A stretch of 64,000 nucleotides of DNA, from the NCBI RefSeq assembly GCF_000702265.1, contig NZ_KL370880.1:186001-250000 (forward strand). The letters are read 5' to 3'. Positions 26,416 to 36,158 of the stretch are shown here, one piece after another. The notes under the pieces are model-generated. The model did not search any database and was not told the DNA's origin. It worked only from the letters and a program-made list of their open reading frames with translations. The DNA is from Butyrivibrio sp. NC2002 (GTDB lineage: Bacteria; Bacillota; Clostridia; Lachnospirales; Lachnospiraceae). Numbering within the stretch: the first letter of the stretch is position 1; each line of letters starts with the position of its first letter. The translations under genes and the position numbers were made by a program.

Positions 26416-28533
26416 TTGGCTGAAAGACAATACCCATTGGAGAGAACCAGAAACATTGGTATCATGGCTCACATCGATGCTGGTAAGACCACATTGACAG
26501 AGCGTATACTTTTCTATACCGGTGTTAACTACAAGATTGGTGAGACCTACGAAGGTACTGCTACCATGGACTACATGGCTCAGGAGCAGGAGCGTGGTAT
26601 CACTATCACATCTGCAGCAACAACATGCCATTGGACACCTCAGAAGTTCGCTAAGACTAAGGCTGGCGCTCAGGAGCATCGTATCAACATTATCGACACT
26701 CCTGGACACGTTGACTTTACCGTAGAGGTAGAGAGATCTCTTCGTGTACTTGATGGCGCAGTTGGTGTCTTCTCAGCGAAGGAAGGTGTTGAGCCTCAGT
26801 CTGAGAACGTATGGCGTCAGGCTGATGGATTTAATGTACCTCGTATGGCATTCATCAACAAGATGGATATCATCGGTGCTGATTATTTCAATGCTGTTGA
26901 GCAGATTAGAAATCGTCTTAAGAAGAATGCAATCATGATCGAGATCCCGATCGGTGCAGAAGATAACTTCCAGGGCGTAATCGATTTGTTTGAGATGAAA
27001 GCATACATCTACAATGATGATAAGGGTGAAGATATCAATGTTACAGATATCCCGGATGATCTTAAGGATGATGCTGAACTTTACCATAGTGAGCTTGTTG
27101 AGAAGATCTGTGATCTTGATGATGAGCTTATGATGGAATACCTTGATGGTAACGAGCCTTCAGAGGATGCTCTTAGAGCAGCTCTTCGTAAGGCAACATG
27201 TGAGTGTAAGGCTTTCCCTGTTCTTTGTGGTTCTGCACATAGAAACAGAGGTATCCAGAAGCTTATCGACGCTATCGTAGACTTCATGCCTTCACCCCTT
27301 GATATCCCTGCTGCAAACGGAACTGATATGGATGGTAACGAAGTTGAGATCGAGTCAACAGATGATGGCCCGTTCGCAGCACTTGCATTCAAGATCATCA
27401 GTGATCCTTTCGTAGGAAAGCTTGCATTCTTCCGTGTATATCGTGGAACAGCAAATGCAGGTTCATATGTACTTAACAGTACAAAAGATAATAAGGAAAG
27501 ACTTGGACGTATCCTTCAGATGCATGCTGATAAGCGTTCTGACCTTGATAAGGTTTATTCAGGTGATATCGCTGCAGCAGTAGGTCTTAAGAATACAACT
27601 ACAGGTGATACTCTCTGTGATGAGAAGAACCCTGTAATCCTCGAGTCAATGGAATTCCCGGATCCTGTTATCGAGCTTGCTATCGAGCCTAAGACTAAGG
27701 CTGGTCAGCAGAAGCTTGATGAAGCTCTTATGAAGCTTGCTGAAGAAGATCCTACATTCCGTGCACATACTAATACAGAAACTGGTCAGACAATCATCGC
27801 TGGTATGGGTGAGCTTCACCTTGATATCATCGTTGATAGATTGCTCAGAGAGTATAAAGTAGAAGCTAACGTTGGTGCACCTCAGGTTGCATATCGTGAA
27901 GCTCTTACAAAGGCTTGTGATGTAGATAGTAAGTATGCTAAGCAGTCCGGTGGACGTGGTCAGTATGGTCACTGTAAAGTTCGCTTCGAGCCCATGGATG
28001 CAAACGGTGAGAACCTTTACCAGTTTGATAACGAAGTTGTAGGTGGTGCTATTCCTAAGGAATACATTCAGCCTGTAAGTGAAGGTATCGAAGAGGCTAT
28101 GAAGGCCGGTACTCTTGGTGGATTCCCTGTTGTAGGTGTACATGCTACAGTTTACGACGGATCATATCATGAAGTCGATTCTTCAGAAATGGCATTCCAC
28201 ATTGCCGGATCAATGGCATTCAAAGAAGCTATGCAGAAGGGTGCTCCTGTACTTCTTGAGCCTATCATGAAGGTTGAAGTAACTATGCCTGAAGAGTACA
28301 TGGGTGATGTTATCGGTGACATTAACTCACGTCGTGGTCGTGTTGAAGGTATGGATGACCTTGGTGGCGGTAAGATCGTTAGAGCATACGTTCCGCTTGC
28401 TGAGATGTTTGGATATGCTACAGACCTTCGTTCCAGAACACAGGGACGTGGTAACTACTCAATGTTCTTTGAAAAGTACGAGCCCGTACCGAAGAACATT
28501 CAGGAGAAGGTACTTTCAAACAAGAATGCATAA
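26416..28533 (+). CDS. fusA: Elongation factor G (TTG start)
   Basis: Translocase GTPase of 705 residues. The only codon with the right spacing from AGGAGG (26402-26407) is TTG at 26416. G-domain motifs: G1 [10 protein letters not shown]2 in [11 protein letters not shown]3 DTPGH and G4 NKMD. Between G2 and G3 the stretch '[17 protein letters not shown]' is about 12 residues longer than in E. coli or Bacillus EF-G; I take it as a lineage variant. Domain IV ([11 protein letters not shown]) and domain V ([17 protein letters not shown]) are complete, so this is a functional canonical EF-G. It follows rpsG by 50 bp. Confidence 0.98.
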   Translation: MAERQYPLERTRNIGIMAHIDAGKTTLTERILFYTGVNYKIGETYEGTATMDYMAQEQERGITITSAATTCHWTPQKFAKTKAGAQEHRINIIDTPGHVDFTVEVERSLRVLDGAVGVFSAKEGVEPQSENVWRQADGFNVPRMAFINKMDIIGADYFNAVEQIRNRLKKNAIMIEIPIGAEDNFQGVIDLFEMKAYIYNDDKGEDINVTDIPDDLKDDAELYHSELVEKICDLDDELMMEYLDGNEPSEDALRAALRKATCECKAFPVLCGSAHRNRGIQKLIDAIVDFMPSPLDIPAANGTDMDGNEVEIESTDDGPFAALAFKIISDPFVGKLAFFRVYRGTANAGSYVLNSTKDNKERLGRILQMHADKRSDLDKVYSGDIAAAVGLKNTTTGDTLCDEKNPVILESMEFPDPVIELAIEPKTKAGQQKLDEALMKLAEEDPTFRAHTNTETGQTIIAGMGELHLDIIVDRLLREYKVEANVGAPQVAYREALTKACDVDSKYAKQSGGRGQYGHCKVRFEPMDANGENLYQFDNEVVGGAIPKEYIQPVSEGIEEAMKAGTLGGFPVVGVHATVYDGSYHEVDSSEMAFHIAGSMAFKEAMQKGAPVLLEPIMKVEVTMPEEYMGDVIGDINSRRGRVEGMDDLGGGKIVRAYVPLAEMFGYATDLRSRTQGRGNYSMFFEKYEPVPKNIQEKVLSNKNA

Positions 28534-28553
28534 TTAAATTATGTAATATAAAT

Positions 28554-28600
28554 GGGGCTTGATGCTGTATTTATTATAATTAAGACAACAAGCCCCTGTT
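28554..28600 (+). terminator. Possible weak terminator after fusA
   Basis: GGGGCTTG (28554-28561) pairs with CAAGCCCC (28589-28596) and is followed by TGTTT. The 27-nt loop is long and the T-tract poor, so it may attenuate rather than stop transcription into tuf. Confidence 0.45.
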
Positions 28601-28615
28601 TATACTATTTAAGGC

Positions 28616-28644
28616 TTGATTTAAAGCCTGGATTCTAATATAAT
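28616..28644 (+). promoter_or_regulatory. Promoter of tuf
   Basis: TTGATT (28616-28621), 17-nt spacer, perfect TATAAT (28639-28644), about 70 nt upstream of the tuf start codon. Confidence 0.8.
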
Positions 28645-28711
28645 CGATATAGTCGGTTATTATGAAAAAAAATGTTAGAGTGACATTTTTATTTAAGGAG
28701 GATATTTAAAA

Positions 28712-29902
28712 ATGGCAAAAGCTAAGTTTGACAGAAGCAAACCGCATGTAAACATTGGTACAATCGGACACGTTGACCATGGTAAGACAACTCTTACAGC
28801 AGCTATTACAACTGTTCTTGCTGACAGAGGTTTCAGCCCTGCTGTTGCTTTCGATCAGATCGATAAAGCACCCGAAGAGAAAGAGCGTGGTATCACAATC
28901 AACTCTGCTCACATCGAGTATGAGACAGCTTCAAGACACTACGCACACGTTGACTGCCCTGGCCACGCTGACTATGTAAAGAACATGATCACTGGTGCAG
29001 CTCAGATGGATGGTTCAATCCTCGTTGTTGCTGCTACTGATGGTGTTATGGCTCAGACAAGAGAGCACGTTCTTCTTGCTCGTCAGGTAGGTGTTCCTTA
29101 CATCATCGTATTCATGAACAAGTGCGATATGGTTGATGATCCTGAACTTCTTGATCTCGTTGAGATGGAGATCAGAGACCTTCTTACTGAGTATGAGTTC
29201 CCTGGAGATGATATTCCGATCATCCGTGGTTCAGCTCTTAAGGCTCTTGAAGATCCTAAGTCTGAGTGGGGCGACAAGGTTATGGAACTTATGGATACTG
29301 TTGATTCATACATCCCTGAACCTACTCGTGAGACAGATAAGCCTTTCCTTATGCCTGTTGAGGACGTATTCACAATCACAGGTCGTGGAACAGTTGCTAC
29401 AGGTCGTGTAGAGAGAGGTCACCTCAACCTTAACGACGAAATCGAAATCGTTGGTATCAAGGAAGAGACAGCTAAGTCTGTATGTACTGGTATCGAGATG
29501 TTTCGTAAGACAATGGATTACTGCGAAGCTGGTGACAACGTAGGTCTTCTTCTTCGTGGTGTAGACCGTGATGGTATCCAGAGAGGTCAGTGTATCACAA
29601 AGCCCGGCACAGTAACTTGCCACAAGAAGTTCACTGCTGAGGTTTACGTTCTTACAAAGGATGAAGGTGGACGTCATACTCCTTTCTTCAACAACTACAG
29701 ACCTCAGTTCTACTTCAGAACAACTGACGTTACAGGTGTTTGCAACCTTCCTGAAGGTACAGAAATGTGCATGCCTGGTGACCACGTAACAATGAGCATC
29801 GAGCTTATCCACCCCATCGCTATGGAGCAGGGTCTTAAGTTCGCTATCCGTGAAGGTGGTAGAACAGTTGGTTCAGGCCGTGTTGCTACAATCGTAGAAT
29901 AA
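28712..29902 (+). CDS. tuf: Elongation factor Tu
   Basis: GTPase that delivers aminoacyl-tRNA, 396 residues. Motifs [41 protein letters not shown] and NKCD are intact, and domains II and III ([37 protein letters not shown]) are complete. AAGGAGG precedes the ATG. It has its own promoter and terminator. Confidence 0.99.
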   Translation: MAKAKFDRSKPHVNIGTIGHVDHGKTTLTAAITTVLADRGFSPAVAFDQIDKAPEEKERGITINSAHIEYETASRHYAHVDCPGHADYVKNMITGAAQMDGSILVVAATDGVMAQTREHVLLARQVGVPYIIVFMNKCDMVDDPELLDLVEMEIRDLLTEYEFPGDDIPIIRGSALKALEDPKSEWGDKVMELMDTVDSYIPEPTRETDKPFLMPVEDVFTITGRGTVATGRVERGHLNLNDEIEIVGIKEETAKSVCTGIEMFRKTMDYCEAGDNVGLLLRGVDRDGIQRGQCITKPGTVTCHKKFTAEVYVLTKDEGGRHTPFFNNYRPQFYFRTTDVTGVCNLPEGTEMCMPGDHVTMSIELIHPIAMEQGLKFAIREGGRTVGSGRVATIVE

Positions 29903-29938
29903 TTTGAACGCTTGTTTGAACTAAATATGTAAATTTAT

Positions 29939-29977
29939 AACACCCAAATTATGCTTGCATAATTTGGGTGTTTTTAT
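29939..29977 (+). terminator. Rho-independent terminator after tuf
   Basis: Near-perfect 13-15-bp stem (29939-29953 with 29958-29972), CTTG loop, T-run to 29975. It closes the str/tuf block. Confidence 0.93.
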
Positions 29978-30071
29978 TATTTAATAGACTATATAGAGGT
30001 TATGGCTTGGAATAGAAATGATATAATAAGTTGAGTAGGATTATTAGAGCTAAGAATTTGAGGGAAAGTGG

Positions 30072-31634
30072 ATGAGTTCAGGAAAAACTAAGGAAACGAT
30101 GGCAAATGTTAAAAACGGTGTTATCAGAATGATATTTGCCGTGTTGTCGATAGCTATAGAAGTATTTTTGATCATTCTTATAATAATCAGAATGTACAGG
30201 CATATGGTTTGGTTTTCTGTAGCTTTTTCATTGCTTGCTCTTGCTATTGTGCTTGCTTTGTATGGAAAAAAAGAATCTGCCTCCATAAAAATGCCCTGGA
30301 TACTCTTAATACTCCTTGTTCCGGTAGCAGGACTCACATTCTATCTTCTTGTAGGACAAAACAAAGGCACAAAGAAGATGAGAAAAAGGTATGAAGAGAT
30401 AGATAAAAAGCTTTTACCACTTTTGCCTGATAATGAAAAAGAGCAGCAAAAGTTAAAGGGAACTTTTCCATACGCTGCTAATATAGCACATTATATCAAG
30501 GCATATTCTGGCTATCCTGTATATGAAAATTCTGACATAACGTATTATGATGACGGAATGAAGGGCCTTGAGGCTCAGAAGGAAGAGTTAAGAAAAGCCA
30601 AAGACTATATTTTTATGGAGTATCATGCCATAGAAGATGCAGAAAGCTGGCAAGGCATACAGGAAATCCTTGAAGAAAAGGTAAAAGAAGGAGTAGAGGT
30701 AAGGGTTTTCTATGACGATATGGGCAGTATCGGCTTTGTTAATACAGACTTTGTCAAGCGCCTTAAAAATGTTGGTATCAATGCCAGGGTTTTCAACCCA
30801 TTTGCACCGGGACTAAATCTATTCTTAAATAACAGGGATCATAGAAAGATAACGGTAATTGATGGCAAAGTGGGATTTACCGGTGGATATAACCTTGCTA
30901 ATGAATATTTTCATTTAACTGAGCCTTTTGGCTTTTGGAAAGATACCGGGATTAAGATTGAGGGCGATGCTGTAAAGAGCCTTACAATAACCTTTATGGA
31001 GATGTGGAATGCCGTTAAGGCAAAAGATATCGATGATACAAGCTTTGAAAGATATTTAAAGCCTTATGACTATAAGACATCAGAAAGTGGATTTGTTGCT
31101 CCTTATGCCGATAGCCCAATGGACAGGATTCACGTTGGAGAAGACGTATATATGAGTATAGCCAATTCTGCACGGGACTATGTCTGGTATGTAACGCCAT
31201 ATCTAATTATCACGGATGAAATGATAAGTGCCCTCACGCTTGCAGCCAGAAGAGGAGTGGACGTAAGGATCATCACACCGGGTATTCCGGATAAAAAGAT
31301 TGTATATAGTGTGACCAGATCGTATTACAATGTTCTTGTATCAAACGGAGTCAGAATCTTTGAGTATACACCGGGATTTTGTCATGCCAAGATGTCTGTA
31401 TGCGATGATGTCGTGGCAACCTGTGGGACTATAAATCTCGATTATAGAAGCCTGTATCATCATTTTGAGAATGGCTGTTTTATTGCGGGTAGTCATGTGG
31501 TTGATGAAATAAAACACGACTTTGAGGAAATGTTTGCCGTATCCAATGAAGTCACTGAATACTATAGATCAGGAAGAGGCAGGTTCCTTAGATTTGGACA
31601 AATGATGTTAAGACTAGTGGCACCTTTGATGTGA
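30072..31634 (+). CDS. cls: Cardiolipin synthase, phospholipase D type
   Basis: Membrane enzyme that condenses two phosphatidylglycerols into cardiolipin. The 520-residue protein has N-terminal membrane segments (about 17-40, 45-65 and 75-95), then two phospholipase D HxKxxxxD motifs: HRKITVIDG beginning at H257 and HAKMSVCDD beginning at H438, each followed by a Gly/Asn block (GGYNLANEY, CGTINLDYRS). GAGGGAAAG is the ribosome site. A TATAAT at 30022-30027 may be its -10, but no good -35 is seen. It is a standalone gene after the tuf terminator. Confidence 0.95.
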   Translation: MSSGKTKETMANVKNGVIRMIFAVLSIAIEVFLIILIIIRMYRHMVWFSVAFSLLALAIVLALYGKKESASIKMPWILLILLVPVAGLTFYLLVGQNKGTKKMRKRYEEIDKKLLPLLPDNEKEQQKLKGTFPYAANIAHYIKAYSGYPVYENSDITYYDDGMKGLEAQKEELRKAKDYIFMEYHAIEDAESWQGIQEILEEKVKEGVEVRVFYDDMGSIGFVNTDFVKRLKNVGINARVFNPFAPGLNLFLNNRDHRKITVIDGKVGFTGGYNLANEYFHLTEPFGFWKDTGIKIEGDAVKSLTITFMEMWNAVKAKDIDDTSFERYLKPYDYKTSESGFVAPYADSPMDRIHVGEDVYMSIANSARDYVWYVTPYLIITDEMISALTLAARRGVDVRIITPGIPDKKIVYSVTRSYYNVLVSNGVRIFEYTPGFCHAKMSVCDDVVATCGTINLDYRSLYHHFENGCFIAGSHVVDEIKHDFEEMFAVSNEVTEYYRSGRGRFLRFGQMMLRLVAPLM

Positions 31635-31749
31635 AAATGATAATAGGATTGGATATTCTAAACAGTAGATTGTCGCTGAACGCCCAATAAAATTGAAAGG
31701 GGCAGAAGGGACTTGATAATTAGAAAAATAAAGGGAATCAGAGGAATAT

Positions 31750-32253
31750 ATGAAAAAAGATAATATTATTTTGATCGGAATGCCCGCTTCAGGAAAAAGT
31801 ACGATGGGTGTAGTTCTTGCAAAGATACTCGGATATAGCTTTTTAGATGCAGACCTTGTTATTCAAAAACGTGAAGGAAGAAAGCTTTCTGAGATTATAG
31901 AAGAGCAGGGAATAGAAAATTTCATTGAAATCGAGAACAGAATTAATTCTGAGATTGAAGAAGAAAGGTGCGTGATCGCTACCGGAGGAAGTGTTGTTTA
32001 CGGAAAAGAGGCGATGGAGCATTACAAAAATATCGGCACAATTGTTTATCTTAAAGTGGGAATGGAGGAACTTACCAAGCGCCTTTTTGATGTGAAACAG
32101 CGCGGAGTGGTAATGAGAGAGGGTCAGACTCTTTTATCACTTTATAATGAGAGAAGTACTCTCTATGAAAGGTATGCTGACATTACCATAGATGAAAAAA
32201 ACCACAACCTTGAAGAAGTGGTTGAGATGACATTAAAGGCTTTGGGAAAATAA
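31750..32253 (+). CDS. Shikimate-kinase-like P-loop protein with altered substrate residues
   Basis: P-loop kinase of 167 residues, closest by motif to shikimate kinase (AroK). Walker A GMPASGKST is at 10-18, the D33-x-D35 pair (LDADLVIQ) matches the magnesium/shikimate aspartates, and the lid/adenine region keeps an Arg (NERSTLYERYAD). Two substrate-site positions differ: the Arg in the usual FR-x-x-E is I59 (NFIEIEN), and the GGG loop is GGS (79-81). It may still be AroK, but a different small-molecule kinase is possible. No other aromatic-pathway gene is near. AGAGGA precedes the ATG. Confidence 0.7.
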   Translation: MKKDNIILIGMPASGKSTMGVVLAKILGYSFLDADLVIQKREGRKLSEIIEEQGIENFIEIENRINSEIEEERCVIATGGSVVYGKEAMEHYKNIGTIVYLKVGMEELTKRLFDVKQRGVVMREGQTLLSLYNERSTLYERYADITIDEKNHNLEEVVEMTLKALGK

Positions 32254-32296
32254 GCTTAAATTACTTTATTTTAAGTAAATATCCGTTTATAAAAAA

Positions 32297-32326
32297 CAGA
32301 GACTCCTCGCATTTGAGAAGTCTCTG
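32297..32326 (-). terminator. Terminator of the 3-hydroxyacyl-CoA dehydrogenase gene
   Basis: CAGAGACT (32297-32304) pairs with AGTCTCTG (32319-32326), with an inner CTC/GAG stem. Six A precede it on the + strand, giving a T-tract for transcription from the reverse strand. It lies just beyond the reverse-strand stop codon. Confidence 0.8.
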
Positions 32327-32333
32327 AATTCGT

Positions 32334-33290
32334 TTACTTATAATCGTAGAATCCTTTGCCGGTATTTATGCCGGTTTCGCCCTTGTCTATTTTTTCTTTT
32401 AACAGCTTACCAATCCTGTTGTTCAAGGAGCCCTCATCGTGTGCATCGGGCTTCATCTGATTGATATTATAGGCTGTTTCAAGACCCACGATATCAAGAA
32501 TTTCAAAGGGCCCCTTGGGGGCACCGGTTGCAAGGCGCCATGTAAGGTCTATTGTTTTGGGATCAGCAACTTCATTTGCCCAAAGAGCCTGCGCTGCCGA
32601 AAGGAAAGGCACCAGCATAGAGTTAAGAATATAACCGGGCTGCTCCTTGTGAAGTTCAAGCGGAACCATATTGATCTCAGAAGCAAAAGCCACAACCTTC
32701 TTATATATTTCAGGATCTGTTCCGGGATGTCCCATGACCTCCGCTGTGTTATTCTTCCAAATAGTGTTTGCAAAGTGAAGAGAAAGATACTTCGCAGGTC
32801 TTCCTGTGTGCTCTGCAAATGTGCTGGGAAGAAGAGTGGATGAGTTGGTAACAAGGATTGTATCCTCATCCAAAAGATTCCTCATTTTCTCATAGACATC
32901 TATCTTTGCATCCGGATTCTCAGCCATGGATTCAATGACAATATCTGCACCTTCAACCGCTTTTTTCATATCCAGCTCGATATGGATATTGTCAGTCATG
33001 CTCTTTTCACCGGCTTTTATCAGATCATCTATTGCTTCAGCTGTGATCCCATCCCATGATTTGATAAGACCGCGAGGATACATGAGCTTTCCAACCGGAT
33101 TGCCGATAAGATTTTTAGCTGCTTCAAGGTCATTTAACATAGCCTTTTTATAATGGTCCAGTTTTGGAGTGGTTCTTCCTATTGAAGATTCACTTCTTAA
33201 CCAGAATGTAACGTCGTGACCGGTATATGCGCACATAAGACCAATCTGTGTTCCAAGGACACCACCACCTGCAACAACTACTTTTTTCAT
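32334..33290 (-). CDS. 3-hydroxyacyl-CoA dehydrogenase family protein
   Basis: NAD-dependent dehydrogenase of 318 residues on the reverse strand. A Rossmann motif VVVAGGGVLGTQIG at the N-terminus is followed by ADIVIESMAENPDAK, TNSSTLLPS, the catalytic-His region LSLHFANTIWKNN, and the C-terminal domain blocks PGYILNSMLVPFLSAAQAL and GFYDYK. The usual LHFFNP is LHFANT here and the protein is a little longer than butyrate-pathway Hbd, so the exact acyl substrate is uncertain. Other butyrate genes (crt, thl, bcd) are not adjacent, which argues against the main fermentative Hbd. AAGGAGGT stands 12 nt before the ATG. Confidence 0.85.
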   Translation of the reverse strand: MKKVVVAGGGVLGTQIGLMCAYTGHDVTFWLRSESSIGRTTPKLDHYKKAMLNDLEAAKNLIGNPVGKLMYPRGLIKSWDGITAEAIDDLIKAGEKSMTDNIHIELDMKKAVEGADIVIESMAENPDAKIDVYEKMRNLLDEDTILVTNSSTLLPSTFAEHTGRPAKYLSLHFANTIWKNNTAEVMGHPGTDPEIYKKVVAFASEINMVPLELHKEQPGYILNSMLVPFLSAAQALWANEVADPKTIDLTWRLATGAPKGPFEILDIVGLETAYNINQMKPDAHDEGSLNNRIGKLLKEKIDKGETGINTGKGFYDYK

Positions 33291-33450
33291 CTCTTGAAGT
33301 ACCTCCTTTTTTGTAATTTTTCGATTATTAGTTATCTATATTTTAACCTATAAGGAGGCGTTCTGGATACCGCTTTCGTAAATATTTCGCTTAAAAATAT
33401 CACCCCAAATTATCTGAAATAAAAAAATAATGATTAATCAAAAATAGTAC

Positions 33451-33479
33451 TTGAACTGCGTTAAACAATGCAATATATT
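33451..33479 (+). promoter_or_regulatory. Putative promoter of the beta-mannosidase gene
   Basis: TTGAAC (33451-33456), 17-nt spacer, TATATT (33474-33479), about 70 nt upstream of the ATG at 33551. No operator palindrome was recognised in the 260-bp divergent region. Confidence 0.65.
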
Positions 33480-33550
33480 TTAAGTGATTAAGGCAATTAT
33501 GCACATTTAAATTAAGTTAAATTAATTAGTTTAAGGTAAAGGAGATATCC

Positions 33551-36064
33551 ATGTATAACAAAGAACTAAATGAAAACTGGAGGATGCACAGAGTATCAGG
33601 TTCTAAGATCATTAATGCAGTTGTGCCCGGAACGGTATACACCGATCTCTTAAGAGAAGGGGAGATGGAGGATCCGTTTTTTAAGGACAATGAGGACAAG
33701 GCATTAAAGCTCATGGACTATGACTATGAGTACCTTTGCAGCTTTGATATGCCAAGCGAAGCTAAGAGTCATGAGTACGCTTTTCTTCATTTTGACGGAC
33801 TTGATACCCTTGCGGATGTTACATTGAACGGAACACTGCTTGGTTCAGTTAATAACATGCACAGAACCTGGGAGTTTGATGTGAAGAAACTTCTTGAAGA
33901 GAAAAATGAACTCAAGGTTCTTTTCCATTCCCCCACTAAATTCATAGAAAAGGCTTATGAAGAAGCTCCGACAAAAGGAACCGATGATGCAATGCCGGGA
34001 TTTGTTCACCTTAGAAAGGCACATTGCATGTTTGGATGGGATTGGGGCGCTCATCTTCCTGATGCAGGTATTTTCAGACCTGTATCTCTTATCTGCTTTG
34101 ATAAAGCAAGACTTGAAACAGTAGATGTTCGCCAAAGGCACGAGAAAAACTCCGAAGTTTTTCTGGAGATCAAGCCCTCTGTAACAGATGCAGCAAATGC
34201 AGGTGCTCTTACAGCAGATGTCGAGATCATAGCTCCCGATGGAAAAACGGCACTCGTTTCCGAAATCGGCACTGAAAATATGGATATTTACAGTGGAAAC
34301 AGATTCTTTGAAACCAAAAGAGATATAGAACTTGCCAAGGATTATTCGCAGATAAAAATAGAGGATCCCAAGCTTTGGTGGCCTAATGGATACGGCAGCC
34401 AGCCTTTATATACAGTGAAGGTTTCTCTTAAAGATGAAAATGGCGATCTTCTTGATACATGGGAGAGAAAAATCGGTCTTCGCACATGCGAACTTAGTAC
34501 TGAAAAAGACGAGTGGGGCAATGAATTCTGCTTTGTCATAAATGGTAAAAAGATCTTTTCAATGGGCGCGGACTACATTCCGGAGGATCATCTCCTTGGA
34601 AGAGTTAATCCCGATGTAACAAGAAAACTTATAAAGAAGGCTGTTTTTGCCAATCATAATTCGATCCGCGTATGGGGAGGTGGTTACTACCCGGACGACT
34701 GGTTCTTTGATATTTGTGATGAATACGGAATACTTGTATGGCAGGACTTCATGTTTGCCTGCGGTGTTTATGACCTTACACCTGAGTTTGAGAAAAATAT
34801 CAAGGCTGAATTCGTAGACAACATCATAAGATTAAGACACCATGCATCCCTTGGACTTATGTGCGGAAACAACGAAATGGAGATGTTCGTCAACTACAGA
34901 GTATGGGTGTCCAAGCCTTCAGAGGTAAGAGATTACACCATCATGTACGAGTACATACTTCCTAATATGATGAAAGAATACGCGCCTTATGTTACCTACT
35001 GGCCGGCTTCACCCTCATCAGGCGGATGTTTTGACAATCCAAACGATGAAAACAGAGGTGATGTTCATTACTGGGAAGTATGGCATGAGAACAAGCCTTT
35101 TTCTGAGTATAGAAAATACTATTTCAGATTCCTCTCAGAGTTTGGCTTCCAGTCTTTCCCTGCTGAAAAGACAATAGACGCCATAACAGATGACCCTGCA
35201 GATAAGAATATCTTTTCATATATTATGGAAAAGCATCAGAGAAACGGCGCTGCAAACGGTAAGATACTTAACTACATGCAGCAGACATATCTCTATCCCA
35301 CAGATTTTTCAACTGTTATCTATGCTTCACAGATGCTGCAGGCAGATGCCATCAGATATGGTGTTGAACACTTCAGAAGAAACAGGGGAAGATGCATGGG
35401 TGCTGTTGTATGGCAGCTAAATGACTGCTGGCCTGTTGCATCATGGTCAAGTATAGACTATTGCGGAAGACTTAAGGCACTTCACTATGCTGAAAAGAGA
35501 TTTTTTGCTCCGATCATGGTTTCCTGCCAGGAAGAAGGAGAGATGACAAGTGACAGGCAGCTCAACTGGCTTCCCAGAGAGATCAAACAGGAAGCTGTGT
35601 TCAATGTCTCAAATGAAACATTAAAAGACATCAAAGCTACAGTTAAGTGGGAGCTTAGAAAAGCTAACGCAGAAGTTATAAGGAGCGGCGAAGAAGTACT
35701 CGATGTACCTGCGCTGTCAGCAGCTTGGACAGATAAGGTGACATTTGATGATGCTGACAGATTCAGCAATTATGTAAGCTTTAGTGCAGAGGTTGACGGA
35801 AAAGTAGTATCATCCGGTACGGTGATATTTACAAGACCCAAATACTTTAAGTATGAAAATCCAAGTCTTACTGCCAAAGTAAACGGCAACAAGATCACTA
35901 TCTGCGCTGATGCATACGCAAGAGGCGTTGAAATCTTAAATGAAAATGAAGACCTCATCCTTTCCGACAACTATTTTGATATGAATGCCGGAGAAGTTAC
36001 GGTAGAAGTTTTGGAGGGAGATCCTTCTAAACTCAGACTCAGAAGCGTATATGATATTAGATAA
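33551..36064 (+). CDS. GH2 beta-mannosidase
   Basis: Cytoplasmic glycoside hydrolase of 837 residues; no signal peptide. It starts with the GH2 jelly-roll (LNENWRMHRVSGSK...AVVPGTVYTDLL, FDGLDTLADVTLNG), typical of beta-mannosidases. The catalytic barrel has the WGGGYYPDDWFFDICDEYGI block, the acid/base in GNNEM (E442) and the nucleophile in SEFGFQS (E530). WQLNDCWPVASWSSIDY follows. It would release mannose from beta-mannosides or from mannooligosaccharides after import, in line with a plant- or glycan-degrading gut anaerobe. It is a single gene with its own promoter; no mannan-utilisation genes are adjacent. AAAGGAG precedes the ATG. Confidence 0.94.
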   Translation: MYNKELNENWRMHRVSGSKIINAVVPGTVYTDLLREGEMEDPFFKDNEDKALKLMDYDYEYLCSFDMPSEAKSHEYAFLHFDGLDTLADVTLNGTLLGSVNNMHRTWEFDVKKLLEEKNELKVLFHSPTKFIEKAYEEAPTKGTDDAMPGFVHLRKAHCMFGWDWGAHLPDAGIFRPVSLICFDKARLETVDVRQRHEKNSEVFLEIKPSVTDAANAGALTADVEIIAPDGKTALVSEIGTENMDIYSGNRFFETKRDIELAKDYSQIKIEDPKLWWPNGYGSQPLYTVKVSLKDENGDLLDTWERKIGLRTCELSTEKDEWGNEFCFVINGKKIFSMGADYIPEDHLLGRVNPDVTRKLIKKAVFANHNSIRVWGGGYYPDDWFFDICDEYGILVWQDFMFACGVYDLTPEFEKNIKAEFVDNIIRLRHHASLGLMCGNNEMEMFVNYRVWVSKPSEVRDYTIMYEYILPNMMKEYAPYVTYWPASPSSGGCFDNPNDENRGDVHYWEVWHENKPFSEYRKYYFRFLSEFGFQSFPAEKTIDAITDDPADKNIFSYIMEKHQRNGAANGKILNYMQQTYLYPTDFSTVIYASQMLQADAIRYGVEHFRRNRGRCMGAVVWQLNDCWPVASWSSIDYCGRLKALHYAEKRFFAPIMVSCQEEGEMTSDRQLNWLPREIKQEAVFNVSNETLKDIKATVKWELRKANAEVIRSGEEVLDVPALSAAWTDKVTFDDADRFSNYVSFSAEVDGKVVSSGTVIFTRPKYFKYENPSLTAKVNGNKITICADAYARGVEILNENEDLILSDNYFDMNAGEVTVEVLEGDPSKLRLRSVYDIR

Positions 36065-36095
36065 AAAGGCTTAAAAGGACTAGTTTGCAAAAAAA

Positions 36096-36125
36096 TTGGT
36101 CGAAAATGCTTATATATAGTATAAT
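36096..36125 (+). promoter_or_regulatory. Putative promoter of the pseudaminic acid operon
   Basis: TTGGTC (36096-36101), 18-nt spacer, perfect TATAAT (36120-36125), 34 nt before pseB. Spacings between the following six genes are short (8-bp overlap to 58 bp), so one transcript is likely. Confidence 0.6.
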
Positions 36126-36158
36126 CTATTAGAATTATGCTTTGAAAAGAGGTAAAAA

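Noticed and set aside
26560-26720. Insert of about 12 residues between G2 and G3 of EF-G
   Set aside because: The insert is in frame and I recall similar sequences in EF-G of other anaerobes; it looks like a lineage variant, not a special function.
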